Shown one piece after another: positions 9,617-17,802 of a stretch of 64,000 bases of DNA (its first letter is position 1; every line of letters begins with the position of its first letter). The notes beneath the pieces are model-generated. The model ran no database searches. It had not been told where the DNA came from and saw only the letters and a program-made list of their open reading frames with translations. The position numbers and the translations under genes were made by a program. The DNA is from Streptomyces albofaciens JCM 4342 (lineage in GTDB: Bacteria > Actinomycetota > Actinomycetes > Streptomycetales > Streptomycetaceae). The DNA lies in assembly GCF_008634025.1 (NCBI RefSeq), contig NZ_PDCM01000002.1, positions 2,567,001-2,631,000 on the forward strand. Direction: 5' to 3'.

Positions 9617-9637
9617 GGCCGGGGCGGCGCCCCGGCC
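9617..9637. terminator. bidirectional hairpin between ridA-like gene and ATPase gene
   Basis: Perfect 9-bp stem GGCCGGGGC / GCCCCGGCC with a 3-base loop, placed between two convergent stop codons (9590 and 9648). It can serve both genes. Confidence 0.6.
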
Positions 9638-9647
9638 TTCCCGGCCC

Positions 9648-11810
9648 TCACCCCCGCAGATCCACCAGGACCGGCGGCGCGTGCTCCCCCCGCACCGACG
9701 TGACCGACAGCACCGCGTGCCCCGGCGGTACCGAGTTGGCCAGGTCGGAGGCGGACCAGCGTTCGCGTTCGACGGTGCGGACGGTGACGGCCTTGGCGGT
9801 GGCGGCCTTGCCGGTGACCAGGTGGCGGAAGACGTGGAACGCCTTCATCGCGGCGCCTTCCGCGATGATCTGCCGGTCGGTCACATCGCGCGTCTCGACC
9901 CACTCCTTGCCCCACACCTCCGCGAACCGCGCCCCGTCCCACGTCGTCACGCCCGCGAACGCCATCCGGCAGCCCACCGCGCCCAGCAGCGCGCTGCGCA
10001 GCGACTCGGGTACGTCGTCCAGGGAGCGCAGGGTCAGCAGGACGCCCGCGTTGGCGGCGCGCAGTCGCTGGAGGCCGCGCAGCGACTCGGCGGTGACGGT
10101 GTGCGCCGCGTCGTCGAGGATCAGGCAGGCGAAGAGCGAGCGGTCGGCGCGGGCCGCCGCGCACTCGGTGAACTGGGCCAGCACCAGCCGCGCCAGGATG
10201 CGCGAGGCCTCGGCGTGGCCGCGTTCGGGCAGGTCGATACGGACCCGCAGCGGGTGGTCGAGCGCGCGCAGGGACAGCCGGCGGTCGCCGCCTTCGGGGT
10301 CGAAGTACGGCGCGAAGGCGGGGCGGTCGAGGAGGGCGACGCGGTCGGCGAGGAGTTCGCCGATGTCGCCGGGGCGGCCGGACTGCCGTGCGCGGGCGTC
10401 GAGTTCGCGCAGCATCGGCTGCGCCCCGGCGGTCTCCAGCGCGTCCCGCAGCGCGGCCAGCGCCGTCGCCGAGCCGTCGAGGAGTTCGCGCAGTTCGGGT
10501 ACGGACGGGAAGCGGCCGTGCGCGGCGCGGTACGGGCCGAGGAGCTGGCCGAGCGCGGTCGCGGCGCGCCGGCTGTCGCCGCCGGGCAGGGTGGCGGCCA
10601 GGTCGCCGACGAGCGCTTCGGCGAGGATGCCGGCCGCCTCGTCGGGGTCGGTGGTGCCGCCGTACAGGTCGAGGTCGCAGTCCGGTTCGGGGGCGCCGAT
10701 CCGTACGACCGCGTCGAACGCGTCGTCCGGGCCGAGGGCGGAGCCGGCCGCGCCGACGGCGACCACCGCGCCGCGCCCGGCCAGCGCCTGGAGGCACATG
10801 GCCTCCACGACGGGCCGCACCACGCGGGTGGTCTTGCCGCAGCCGGGCGGGCCGACGGCCAGGAGGGAGGTGCCCAGCAGCGTCGGGTCGAGGGCGAAGC
10901 CGGCGCCGCGGTGGGCGTGCGGGTTGCGGGGGTGGTCGGTGGCGGTGCCGATGCGCACCTGCTGGGCGAGCAGGTCGTGGTGGGCGGCGCGGGCGGGCAG
11001 GTCGCGCAGGCCGGAGGGGTGGGCGCAGGCGGCGGCGCCGTGCCGCAGGACGGTGTCGGTGAAGGAGGCGAGGGAGTTCTTGCCGGAGCGCACGGAGTGC
11101 CAGGCGCGTTCGATGCGGGAGACGTCCACGTCGTTCATGCGGCCGGCCAGGGCCTCGGCGGCGAGCTTGTCGGCGGCGTCCGGCGCGCCGCCCGCACGCA
11201 GGGCGGGCCATTGGGCGCGGTCCGCCGCCGGCTCCGGTACGGCGTCGGGCCGCTGTTCCCGGGCGCGGCGCAGCACGGGCCCCAGCAGCCGCCGCCCCAG
11301 TTCCCGCCAGCGTCCGAGCCGTCCGAAGACCAGCACGAGAACGGCCAGAACCAGCGCGTAATAGAGGTACGTCAGCGTAACGAAGATCATTTTGTCGCCG
11401 CCGGCCGAGCGCCAGGAGTCGGGCGTCAGGAGCAGCAGCGGGTAGAGCCAGTACGGGCCGAGGTAGCCGTTCCACAGCAGGGACCACAGCAGCCAGCCGC
11501 ACAGGAACGAGATCAGCGCGCCGGTGACGAGCTGCCGGGTGGGCACCCGGTCGGGGTTCTCGGCGGGCCGGGGGACGTGCCCGTACGTCCAGATGCCGGG
11601 CGCCGCGGCCCGGCGCGGCGCCCGCAGCCAGCGCAGGAACGCGCCGTCCTCGAAGGCGGGCGGGGCCGCCGGCACCGGCGGGATGCCGGGGGACGGCCGG
11701 GCGGCCGGGGCCGACGGCGGGGGGGACGGGACGGGTGGTGCCGCGGGACGGGGTACGGGGTGGTCGGTGCGGGTGTGCGGTGCGTCGTGCTGCGTGCCCT
11801 CGGTGTCCAT
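9648..11810 (-). CDS. membrane-anchored TraG/VirD4-VirB4-like ATPase
   Basis: A 720-residue protein of a type conserved in Streptomyces as an ATP/GTP-binding protein. A proline-rich N-terminus (~1-50) is followed by two or three membrane segments (~95-175, e.g. LISFLCGWLLWSLLW and YLYYALVLAVLVLVFG). A cytoplasmic P-loop domain has Walker A GPPGCGKTT (~residue 305-315) and a Walker B-like stretch SLFACLILDDAAH (~570-585), as in conjugation coupling proteins. No relaxase, other secretion gene or att site lies nearby, so it is a chromosomal resident rather than a plasmid remnant. ATG 11810 is preceded by GACGAGGGG. The substrate is unknown. The gene is divergent from gabT. Confidence 0.8.
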   Translation of the reverse strand: MDTEGTQHDAPHTRTDHPVPRPAAPPVPSPPPSAPAARPSPGIPPVPAAPPAFEDGAFLRWLRAPRRAAAPGIWTYGHVPRPAENPDRVPTRQLVTGALISFLCGWLLWSLLWNGYLGPYWLYPLLLLTPDSWRSAGGDKMIFVTLTYLYYALVLAVLVLVFGRLGRWRELGRRLLGPVLRRAREQRPDAVPEPAADRAQWPALRAGGAPDAADKLAAEALAGRMNDVDVSRIERAWHSVRSGKNSLASFTDTVLRHGAAACAHPSGLRDLPARAAHHDLLAQQVRIGTATDHPRNPHAHRGAGFALDPTLLGTSLLAVGPPGCGKTTRVVRPVVEAMCLQALAGRGAVVAVGAAGSALGPDDAFDAVVRIGAPEPDCDLDLYGGTTDPDEAAGILAEALVGDLAATLPGGDSRRAATALGQLLGPYRAAHGRFPSVPELRELLDGSATALAALRDALETAGAQPMLRELDARARQSGRPGDIGELLADRVALLDRPAFAPYFDPEGGDRRLSLRALDHPLRVRIDLPERGHAEASRILARLVLAQFTECAAARADRSLFACLILDDAAHTVTAESLRGLQRLRAANAGVLLTLRSLDDVPESLRSALLGAVGCRMAFAGVTTWDGARFAEVWGKEWVETRDVTDRQIIAEGAAMKAFHVFRHLVTGKAATAKAVTVRTVERERWSASDLANSVPPGHAVLSVTSVRGEHAPPVLVDLRG

Positions 11811-12052
11811 CCGGTGCCCCTCGTCCCCCTTGAGACGTGCGGGCGCGGGGCGGATGCCCCGCCCGCGCACCCTGCCTGCTGTTCACTGCGTACGCCGCCG
11901 CTCAATCTACTGGCCGCGCCCCGCCGCTATGTCCGGTGCGGACAACGCAACACGCGTACTTCTCCCGAACGGAACATGCCGACGCCCGGTCCCGCCCCCT
12001 AGCCTGCGAGCACAACCCTTCAGAACGTCCCGTTCCACCCCAGGAGACTGCC

Positions 12053-13402
12053 ATGACCGAACTGTCCGGAGGCCCCGCCCTCCCCCAGGAGCGTCGCGTC
12101 GTCACCGCGATCCCCGGCCCGAAGTCCCAGGAGCTGTGGGCGCGCAAGCAGGCCACGGTGGCCGGCGGCGTCGGGGCGGTGCTGCCCGTCTTCGCCAAGC
12201 GCGCGGGCGGCGGCATCCTGGAGGACGTCGACGGCAACTCCTTCATCGACTTCGGTTCGGGCATCGCCGTCACCTCGGTCGGCAACAGCGCCGAGGCCGT
12301 GGTGCGCCGCGCCACCGCGCAGCTGGCGGACTTCACCCACACGTGCGTGATGGTCACCCCGTACGAGCCGTACGTGGAGGTCTGTGAGCAGCTGGCCGAG
12401 CTGACCCCGGGCGACCACGCCAAGAAGTCGGCGCTGTTCAACTCGGGCGCGGAGGCCGTGGAGAACGCCGTCAAGATCGCCCGTGCGTACACCAAGCGCC
12501 AGGCGGTCGTCGTCTTCGACCACGGCTACCACGGCCGGACGAACCTGACGATGGCGCTGACCGCGAAGAACATGCCGTACAAGCACGGCTTCGGCCCGTT
12601 CGCGCCCGAGGTCTACCGGGTGCCGCTGGCCTACCCCTACCGCTGGCTGACCGGCCCGGAGAACTGCGCGAAGGAGGCCGCGGACCAGGCCATCTCGCAG
12701 ATCACCAAGCAGGTCGGCGCGGAGAACGTGGCCGCGATCATCATCGAGCCGGTGCTCGGCGAGGGCGGCTTCATCGAGCCGGCCAAGGGCTTCCTGCCCG
12801 CCCTCGCGAACTTCGCGAAGGAGAACGGCATCGTCTTCGTCGCGGACGAGATCCAGTCCGGCTTCTGCCGTACCGGCCAGTGGTTCGCGTGCGAGGACGA
12901 GAACATCGTCCCGGACCTGATCACGACCGCGAAGGGCATCGCGGGCGGTCTGCCGCTGGCGGCCGTCACCGGCCGCGCCGAGATCATGGACGCGGCGCAC
13001 GCGGGCGGCCTGGGCGGCACCTACGGCGGCAACCCGGTGGCCTGCGCGGCGGCGCTCGGCTCCATCGAGACCATGCGCGAGCTGGACCTGAACGCCAAGG
13101 CCCGCCGGATCGGCGAGATCATGAAGCCGCGCCTGGAGGCGATGGCGGAGAAGCACGACATCATCGGCGAGGTGCGCGGCCGGGGCGCGATGATCGCCAT
13201 CGAGCTGGTGGAGTCCGGTTCCAAGGAGCCGAACCCGAAGGCGACCGCGGCGCTGGCGGCGGCCTGCCACCAGGAGGGCCTGCTGGTGCTGACCACCGGC
13301 ACCTACGGCAACGTGCTGCGCTTCCTGCCGCCGCTGGTCATCGGCGAGGACCTGCTGAACGAGGGCCTGGACATCATCGAGAGCGCGCTCGCGACGGTGT
13401 GA
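12053..13402 (+). CDS. gabT: 4-aminobutyrate aminotransferase
   Basis: A 449-residue class III PLP aminotransferase. Seen: the GSGAEAVENAVKIAR-type segment (NSGAEAVENAVKIARAYT), the cofactor-binding aspartate in FVADEIQSGFCRTG, and the Schiff-base lysine in DLITTAKGIAGGLPLA. The enzyme moves the amino group of GABA to 2-oxoglutarate, giving succinate semialdehyde, the substrate of the aldehyde dehydrogenase at 5646-7091. The start ATG follows CAGGAGA at the right distance. It has a private promoter in the 242-base divergent spacer. It stands immediately before the inserted biosynthetic cluster. Confidence 0.93.
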   Translation: MTELSGGPALPQERRVVTAIPGPKSQELWARKQATVAGGVGAVLPVFAKRAGGGILEDVDGNSFIDFGSGIAVTSVGNSAEAVVRRATAQLADFTHTCVMVTPYEPYVEVCEQLAELTPGDHAKKSALFNSGAEAVENAVKIARAYTKRQAVVVFDHGYHGRTNLTMALTAKNMPYKHGFGPFAPEVYRVPLAYPYRWLTGPENCAKEAADQAISQITKQVGAENVAAIIIEPVLGEGGFIEPAKGFLPALANFAKENGIVFVADEIQSGFCRTGQWFACEDENIVPDLITTAKGIAGGLPLAAVTGRAEIMDAAHAGGLGGTYGGNPVACAAALGSIETMRELDLNAKARRIGEIMKPRLEAMAEKHDIIGEVRGRGAMIAIELVESGSKEPNPKATAALAAACHQEGLLVLTTGTYGNVLRFLPPLVIGEDLLNEGLDIIESALATV

Positions 13403-13504
13403 CCGGAGCGATCGGCAGCCGAACGTGAAGAATGTGTGCGGGGCCCATGGTGGGCAGGTGATCCGGCTGTCCGGCCCCGCCTCGCTGCCGTACGGTTTCT
13501 GCAG

Positions 13505-14443
13505 ATGAGAGATACACCCCGCCCGCAGGAGACCGCGGGCGACGCCCGGCCGGGGCTTCCCCGGCTTCGGCCAGGCCGTGCCTTCGCGCACACCTCCGGG
13601 GCCCCGCGCCCCGGGCATCCTCACCGATCGGACGGCCGCCCGCCCCAAACCCCCCGGGGCGCGCGGCACTCCGGTCAGCGCGGCCGCCTCGGAACCACCC
13701 CCCCTGTTCCGAGGCGGCCGGCCCCTTTCCTCCGGCGCCGCCTTCTCCTCGGCATTCCGTGCGCCGCGCTCTTCGCGGTCCTCGCCTGGCAGGTGGCTTC
13801 CGGTGGCCCGCTGCGCGCGCTGGACGAACGCCTCGGCCGCGCGCTGGTCCACAGCTCCGTGCCCGCCTCCCTCGCGGAGTTCTTCGCCGACCTCGGCAAC
13901 ACGATCGTCGCGCTGCCGGTGCTCGCACTCACGGCGCTGTACGCGGCCTGGCGGGACCGACGGGCAGCCGCGCCACGCTGGTGGCTGCCGCCGCTGGCCG
14001 CCGTACTGACGATGGCGGTGCTGCCCGCGCTGGTGGTCCCGTTGAAGACGTGGCTGGCCCGTCCGGGGCCGCCCGAGATGGCGGGCGGCGCTCACAACGG
14101 CTTCTTCCCCTCAGGACACGCTGCGACGGCGGCGGTCGCGTACGGAGCGGTGGTGCTGCTGCTGGCCGTGTCATGGAAGCAGCCGCGCAGGCCGACACCG
14201 ACCGCTGTCGCAGCCGTCGTCGTAGGACTGCTCAATCTGGCGGTCGGCATCGGCCTGGTGCGCCGCGGCTATCACTGGCCGCTGGACGTGCTGGCCAGTT
14301 GGTGCCTGGCCGGGGTGCTGCTCACCGCCTGTGCGGCGGTCTGCGGGCGCTGGGCCGCTCGCCCGCAGGGGCCGGACGGCCGGTGCGCCGCGCGGAGCGG
14401 CAAGGGTCAGCTCGCCACGTCGAACAGCTCCGACGCGATGTAG
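13505..14443 (+). CDS. PAP2-family membrane phosphatase
   Basis: A 312-residue phosphatidic acid phosphatase-type protein. About 75 low-complexity N-terminal residues (rich in Arg, Pro and Gly) precede five to six membrane segments. The three PAP2 motifs are present: KTWLARPGPP, FPSGHAATAAVAYG and RRGYHWPLDVLASW. Such enzymes dephosphorylate lipid phosphates or isoprenyl diphosphates. The last ~12 residues (from GKGQLATS) are read from DNA that also encodes the end of the isonitrile synthase on the other strand: the two genes overlap tail to tail by 37 bases. The natural C-terminus may therefore have been replaced when the neighbouring cluster arrived. A later start than 13505 is possible. 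Confidence 0.85.
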   Translation: MRDTPRPQETAGDARPGLPRLRPGRAFAHTSGAPRPGHPHRSDGRPPQTPRGARHSGQRGRLGTTPPVPRRPAPFLRRRLLLGIPCAALFAVLAWQVASGGPLRALDERLGRALVHSSVPASLAEFFADLGNTIVALPVLALTALYAAWRDRRAAAPRWWLPPLAAVLTMAVLPALVVPLKTWLARPGPPEMAGGAHNGFFPSGHAATAAVAYGAVVLLLAVSWKQPRRPTPTAVAAVVVGLLNLAVGIGLVRRGYHWPLDVLASWCLAGVLLTACAAVCGRWAARPQGPDGRCAARSGKGQLATSNSSDAM

Positions 14444-15447
14444 TGGCTCGGGCGCCAGCTCGGGCCCGCCGGTATCCCCACCCGCTCCGCCTCGTGCCGT
14501 TTCATCAGCCGGAAGCGGTCCGTACCGGTCTGTACGACGACGGCGTGCCAGGGCGTCAGCCAGTTGTCCGCCGCTTCCAGCAGCGCGATCCCGAACTTCG
14601 CCGAGCCGCAGGGCTGCGGGTGGATGGACAGCCGTACGTTGCGCGGGTAGTGGTGGGCGATCAGCTCGCCCCACGCCCGGCTGCGCCGCAGCACGCCGTA
14701 GGCGCGCCCGCGGCACTCGCGCTGCAACTGCGCCTTCGAGCCGGTCCACTCCGCGGTGTCCTCGACCAGGAAGCGGATGGTGCCGCGGTAGTGGCTCAGC
14801 GCCGGGCCGCCGGCCCGCACCTCGGCCCGCAGCTCCTCCGGGCTCTGTGCGAAGTCCCGCTCCAGCAGGGCGCGCTTCTCGTCGTAGCCGCGGTCCCCGT
14901 AGACCTGGTCCAGGCCGAAGGTGTCGATGTGCCGCAGGCCGGTCGTGTCGATCAGGTCGCGCAGCGCCTTGCCGTACGCGTCGATGTGTGCGTCCGGCAC
15001 CCGTATGAGGTCGCCGAAGACATGGCCGTCCGAGCAGATCAGCAGCCGGGCGCCGGGCGGGTAGACGGCTCCGATCGCGGCGCACAGGTCGTCCAGGAAG
15101 CGCAGCGAGAGCAGTTCGCCGAGGTCGGGCAGGTGGCCGGAGACCTTGGCGGGGTTGGGCGACTTGCAGGGGAACGCCGGCAGGGTGAGCAGCACCGGTT
15201 CCCGGCGGGCGACGAAGTCCCGCAGCTGGGCGAGCTGTTCGGCGAAGCACTCCTCGGGCCGGTGGCCGTGGTGCGGGCCATCGCCCCCGGCCACCGCCTC
15301 GTCCGGGGCGCCGACGGGGCGGCGGTGCGGCAGCAGCAGGTCCAGGATCCGTGCGCAGTACCGCCGCGTGGCGGCCTCGTACGCGGTGTCGCCCTCGTCC
15401 TCCCCCTGTTCCGGGCGTTCGGCGTGCTGCTCGTACGTGACGGTCAT
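14407..15447 (-). CDS. isnA: isonitrile synthase, PvcA/IsnA (DIT1_PvcA) family
   Basis: A 346-residue enzyme. Family hallmarks: FPCKSPNPAKVSGHLPDLGE (residues 92-111), VYPPGARLLICSDGHVFGDL (128-147), YPRNVRLSIHPQPCGSAKFG (267-286) and LTPWHAVVV (297-305). Characterised members turn the alpha-amino group of L-tyrosine or L-tryptophan into an isonitrile using a carbon from ribulose 5-phosphate. It is co-translated with the upstream oxygenase: the TGA of that gene overlaps this ATG (ATGA at 15444-15447). The same pair makes paerucumarin, rhabduscin and byelyankacin in Gram-negative bacteria. Tyrosine or tryptophan cannot be told apart by eye; a glycosylated product favours tyrosine, whose phenol can take a sugar. 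Confidence 0.92.
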   Translation of the reverse strand: MTVTYEQHAERPEQGEDEGDTAYEAATRRYCARILDLLLPHRRPVGAPDEAVAGGDGPHHGHRPEECFAEQLAQLRDFVARREPVLLTLPAFPCKSPNPAKVSGHLPDLGELLSLRFLDDLCAAIGAVYPPGARLLICSDGHVFGDLIRVPDAHIDAYGKALRDLIDTTGLRHIDTFGLDQVYGDRGYDEKRALLERDFAQSPEELRAEVRAGGPALSHYRGTIRFLVEDTAEWTGSKAQLQRECRGRAYGVLRRSRAWGELIAHHYPRNVRLSIHPQPCGSAKFGIALLEAADNWLTPWHAVVVQTGTDRFRLMKRHEAERVGIPAGPSWRPSHYIASELFDVAS

Positions 15448-16370
15448 GCGGTCCCCCGCTGGGTGCCGGCCCCGGTGGCGTCCCGCTGGTCGTGGAGGTG
15501 GCTGCGCAGCGGGGGGTCGCCCAGGACGTGGACGCGGCGCAGGTGGCGGGGCAGTCCGCGGCGGTAGGGCACCCGGGTGTGCAGGAGGGTGTAGTTGTCG
15601 GCGACGACGATGTCGTCCTGCTGCCAGGCGTGCACGTACACGTGCCGGGGGTCGTACGCGGCGTCGCGGATGGCGGCCAGTTCGGCGGCCTCCGCCGCGC
15701 CCTCCAGCCCGTCGATGCTCACGTCCGGCTCGTTGATGATGTGCTCGCCGTCCGGCACCGGTTCGAGGAACCGCAGCACCGGGAACCCGGCGTCCGGATG
15801 CGGTTCGATCAGGGGCGAGACGACGAGCCCTCCGTAGTGCGAGACCTTGGCGTTGCGGTAGCGCAGGGTCAGGCCGCGCCAGCGCTCCAGGGTCTCGGCG
15901 TCGGTGTCGGCGAGGACGCGGGTGGTGTCGCAGAAGAGCGTGCCGCCGCCCTCGGCCGCTCCGGGGGCCGCGACGCAGTGGAAGATCTGGAACTCGGGTA
16001 CGTGCTCGACGTACATCCCGTCCCAGTGCAGCGGCATGAAGCCGGTGTCGAAGACGTGGTCCTCGGGCTCCTGGTGGGCGCGTACGTCGAAGACCGTGCC
16101 GAACGGCCACTCCATCGGCTCGCCCCAGGTGCGCGCGTAGGCGTCGAGGGCCGCGGCGTCGGCGGGGGCGGTGAAGCCGCGCAGGGCGACGAGGTGGTGG
16201 CGGCGGGCCAGGTCGCGCAGCCACGGTACGGGGACGGCGGTGACCGGGGTGCCGGGCTCGGCCGGGGTGATCAGAACGCCGAAGGGGCCGGGTTCGGCCA
16301 GGGTCCAGGACCGGGTGGCGGCTAAGGCGGCGGTGGCCGGGCCGGACGCGGGGACGGCTTGGGACGTCAT
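15444..16370 (-). CDS. isnB: Fe(II)/2-oxoglutarate oxygenase, TauD/PvcB type
   Basis: A 308-residue TauD/TfdA-fold dioxygenase. The iron triad is visible as His115 and Asp117 (PLHWDGMY) and His264 (TLLHTR), with the 2-oxoglutarate arginine at ~275-278. Next to an isonitrile synthase it is expected to act on the isonitrile amino acid. Known partners do oxidative decarboxylation to a vinyl isonitrile or hydroxylation/desaturation, and which one applies is not deducible. Codon 16 is TTA (complement of 16323-16325), the rare leucine codon read by the bldA tRNA. Translation of this gene, and of the coupled synthase gene, should therefore depend on bldA. It is first in a two-gene operon divergent from the sugar transfer genes. 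Confidence 0.9.
   Translation of the reverse strand: MTSQAVPASGPATAALAATRSWTLAEPGPFGVLITPAEPGTPVTAVPVPWLRDLARRHHLVALRGFTAPADAAALDAYARTWGEPMEWPFGTVFDVRAHQEPEDHVFDTGFMPLHWDGMYVEHVPEFQIFHCVAAPGAAEGGGTLFCDTTRVLADTDAETLERWRGLTLRYRNAKVSHYGGLVVSPLIEPHPDAGFPVLRFLEPVPDGEHIINEPDVSIDGLEGAAEAAELAAIRDAAYDPRHVYVHAWQQDDIVVADNYTLLHTRVPYRRGLPRHLRRVHVLGDPPLRSHLHDQRDATGAGTQRGTA
16323..16325 (-). promoter_or_regulatory. TTA (bldA-dependent) codon in the oxygenase gene
   Basis: On the minus strand the reading frame from ATG 16370 is ACC GCC GCC TTA GCC GCC, so codon 16 is TTA. In Streptomyces this codon is read by the developmentally regulated bldA leucyl-tRNA. I saw no other in-frame TTA in the cluster genes on manual scanning. 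Confidence 0.85.
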
Positions 16371-16425
16371 GGTTCCTCTCCGGGACAGGGGTGTGCCGGG
16401 CCGGTCGGCGCGGGCACGGACAGCG

Positions 16426-16454
16426 ACAGTACTTGAGGTTTCAAGATCTTTCCA
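16426..16454 (-). promoter_or_regulatory. candidate promoter of the isonitrile operon, with a small palindrome in the spacer
   Basis: On the minus strand TGGAAA (16454-16449) and TACTGT (16431-16426) are spaced 17 bases, a plausible -35/-10 pair about 56 bases before the oxygenase start. The spacer holds the perfect small palindrome CTTGA-GGTT-TCAAG (16432-16445), a possible operator. This is an AT-rich island in otherwise very GC-rich DNA. Not tested. Confidence 0.35.
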
Positions 16455-16521
16455 TTGTCGAGCGGCAACTCGCCGACAGCTGCGACCCTTCCGCCGCCGC
16501 GCCGCGCGCGGAAGGCGCCGC

Positions 16522-16555
16522 CGGTGGCCCGATCCGGCCGTGGCCGCTTCGGTCC
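16522..16555 (+). promoter_or_regulatory. shared cluster regulatory element, copy 2
   Basis: This 34-base stretch begins CGGTGGCCCGATCCGGCC and ends in CTTCGGTCC. It matches, without gaps and at about 28 of 34 positions, the element at 24723-24756 upstream of the sugar operon. It lies in the spacer between the divergent oxygenase (starts 16370) and aminotransferase (starts 16639) genes. Likely an operator for the cluster regulator or a conserved promoter segment; this is an inference from the repetition. Confidence 0.6.
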
Positions 16556-16638
16556 CGCGCCGGCCGCTTCCCGGGCCCCGGGGCCCGCCCCAGACTCGCC
16601 CCACGCACCCAGCCCTTCGAGGATGTGAGGACCACGAC

Positions 16639-17799
16639 ATGATCGACCTCTTCCAGCCGCAGGCCGGGGACGCGGAACTGGCCGCCGTGGCGGCCGTGTT
16701 CGCGGACCGCTGGCTCGGGCACGGACCGCGCAGCGCCGCCTTCGAGGCCGCCTTCGCCGCACACCTCGGGACACGGCCGGAGCAGGTGCTGTTCCTCAAC
16801 TCGGGTACGGCGGGGCTCTTCCTCGCCACCGAACTGCTCGGCCTGCGGCCCGGTGACGAGGTGGTGCTCCCCTCGCCCAGCTTCGTGGCCGCCGCCAACG
16901 CGGTCGTACGGGCCGGCGGCCGCCCGGTCTTCTGCGACGTGGACGCCCGCACCCTGAACCCGACCGCCGAGGACGTCGAGGCCGCCGCCACGCCCCGCAC
17001 GAAAGCGGTGGTGGTGCTGCACTACGGGGGCTACCCCGGTGACATCGCGCGCATCGCCGCCCGCTGCCGCGCGGCGGGCCGCACCCTGGTCGAGGACTGC
17101 GCCTGCTCGGTGGCCTCGCGGGTGGACGGCCGGGCGGTCGGCACGTTCGGCGATCTGGCGATGTGGAGCTTCGACGCGGCCAAGGTGCTGACCACCGGCG
17201 ACGGCGGAATGCTGTACGCGCGCGACCCCGGACTGGCCGCGCGGGCGCGCCGGTTGGCGTACCACGGCCTGGTGCAGCCGACCGGTCTGGGCCACGCGCG
17301 GGTCTCGTCCCGGTGGTGGGAGCTGGACGTGCCGGAGCCGGGGCGCCGGGAGCTCGGCAACGACCTGACCGCGGCGATCGGCGCGGTCCAGCTGGACCGG
17401 CTGCCCGCGTTCCTCGCCCGCCGCAGGGAGATCGTCGAGCTGTACGACCGGGAGCTGGCGGGCTGCGACGCGCTGCGCCTGCCGCCCCCGCTGCCCGCCG
17501 GGCACACGTCCTCGTACTTCTTCTACTGGGTGCAGATGGCGGCCGGTCTGCGCGACCGGGTGGCCGCGGCGCTGCTCCGCGACGGCATCTACACCACCTT
17601 CCGCTACGCGCCGCTGCACAAGGTGCCCGCGTTCGGGACCGGCGGCCCCGCCCTGCCGGGTGCGGAACGGGCCGCCGCGGAGACGCTGTGCCTGCCGCTG
17701 CACCCGGGGCTCGGCGACGGCGACGTCCGCAGGGTGGCCGCCGCGCTGCGCGGGGCCGTGGCCGCCGACGGCCGGCCGGCACCCACGGAGGAGGGCTGA
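16639..17799 (+). CDS. DegT/DnrJ/EryC1 sugar aminotransferase, probable C-4 type
   Basis: A 386-residue PLP enzyme of the nucleotide-sugar aminotransferase family. The Schiff-base lysine is Lys182 in MWSFDAAKVLTTGDGG, and the cofactor aspartate lies in LVEDCACS (~152-157). The C-terminal RYAPLHKVPAF is typical of the family. It is less like the second cluster member (21524-22636) than expected for a duplication, and it is placed directly before the glycosyltransferase. Because the pathway has no 4-ketoreductase, amination at C-4 of a 4-keto sugar is the simplest role, as proposed for 4-amino sugars such as kijanose. This is inference; a dehydratase-type PLP reaction is less likely since the lysine is kept. 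The ATG follows GTGAGGA. Confidence 0.85.
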   Translation: MIDLFQPQAGDAELAAVAAVFADRWLGHGPRSAAFEAAFAAHLGTRPEQVLFLNSGTAGLFLATELLGLRPGDEVVLPSPSFVAAANAVVRAGGRPVFCDVDARTLNPTAEDVEAAATPRTKAVVVLHYGGYPGDIARIAARCRAAGRTLVEDCACSVASRVDGRAVGTFGDLAMWSFDAAKVLTTGDGGMLYARDPGLAARARRLAYHGLVQPTGLGHARVSSRWWELDVPEPGRRELGNDLTAAIGAVQLDRLPAFLARRREIVELYDRELAGCDALRLPPPLPAGHTSSYFFYWVQMAAGLRDRVAAALLRDGIYTTFRYAPLHKVPAFGTGGPALPGAERAAAETLCLPLHPGLGDGDVRRVAAALRGAVAADGRPAPTEEG

Positions 17800-17802
17800 A
17801 CC

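Noticed and set aside
9648..11810. Interpreting the TraG-like ATPase as part of an integrative conjugative element
   Set aside because: No integrase, relaxase or Spd/Kor genes and no flanking repeats; neighbours are core metabolic genes.
9609..12002. Long plus-strand frame opposite the ATPase gene
   Set aside because: The minus strand encodes a protein with Walker motifs and membrane segments; the plus reading is low-complexity.
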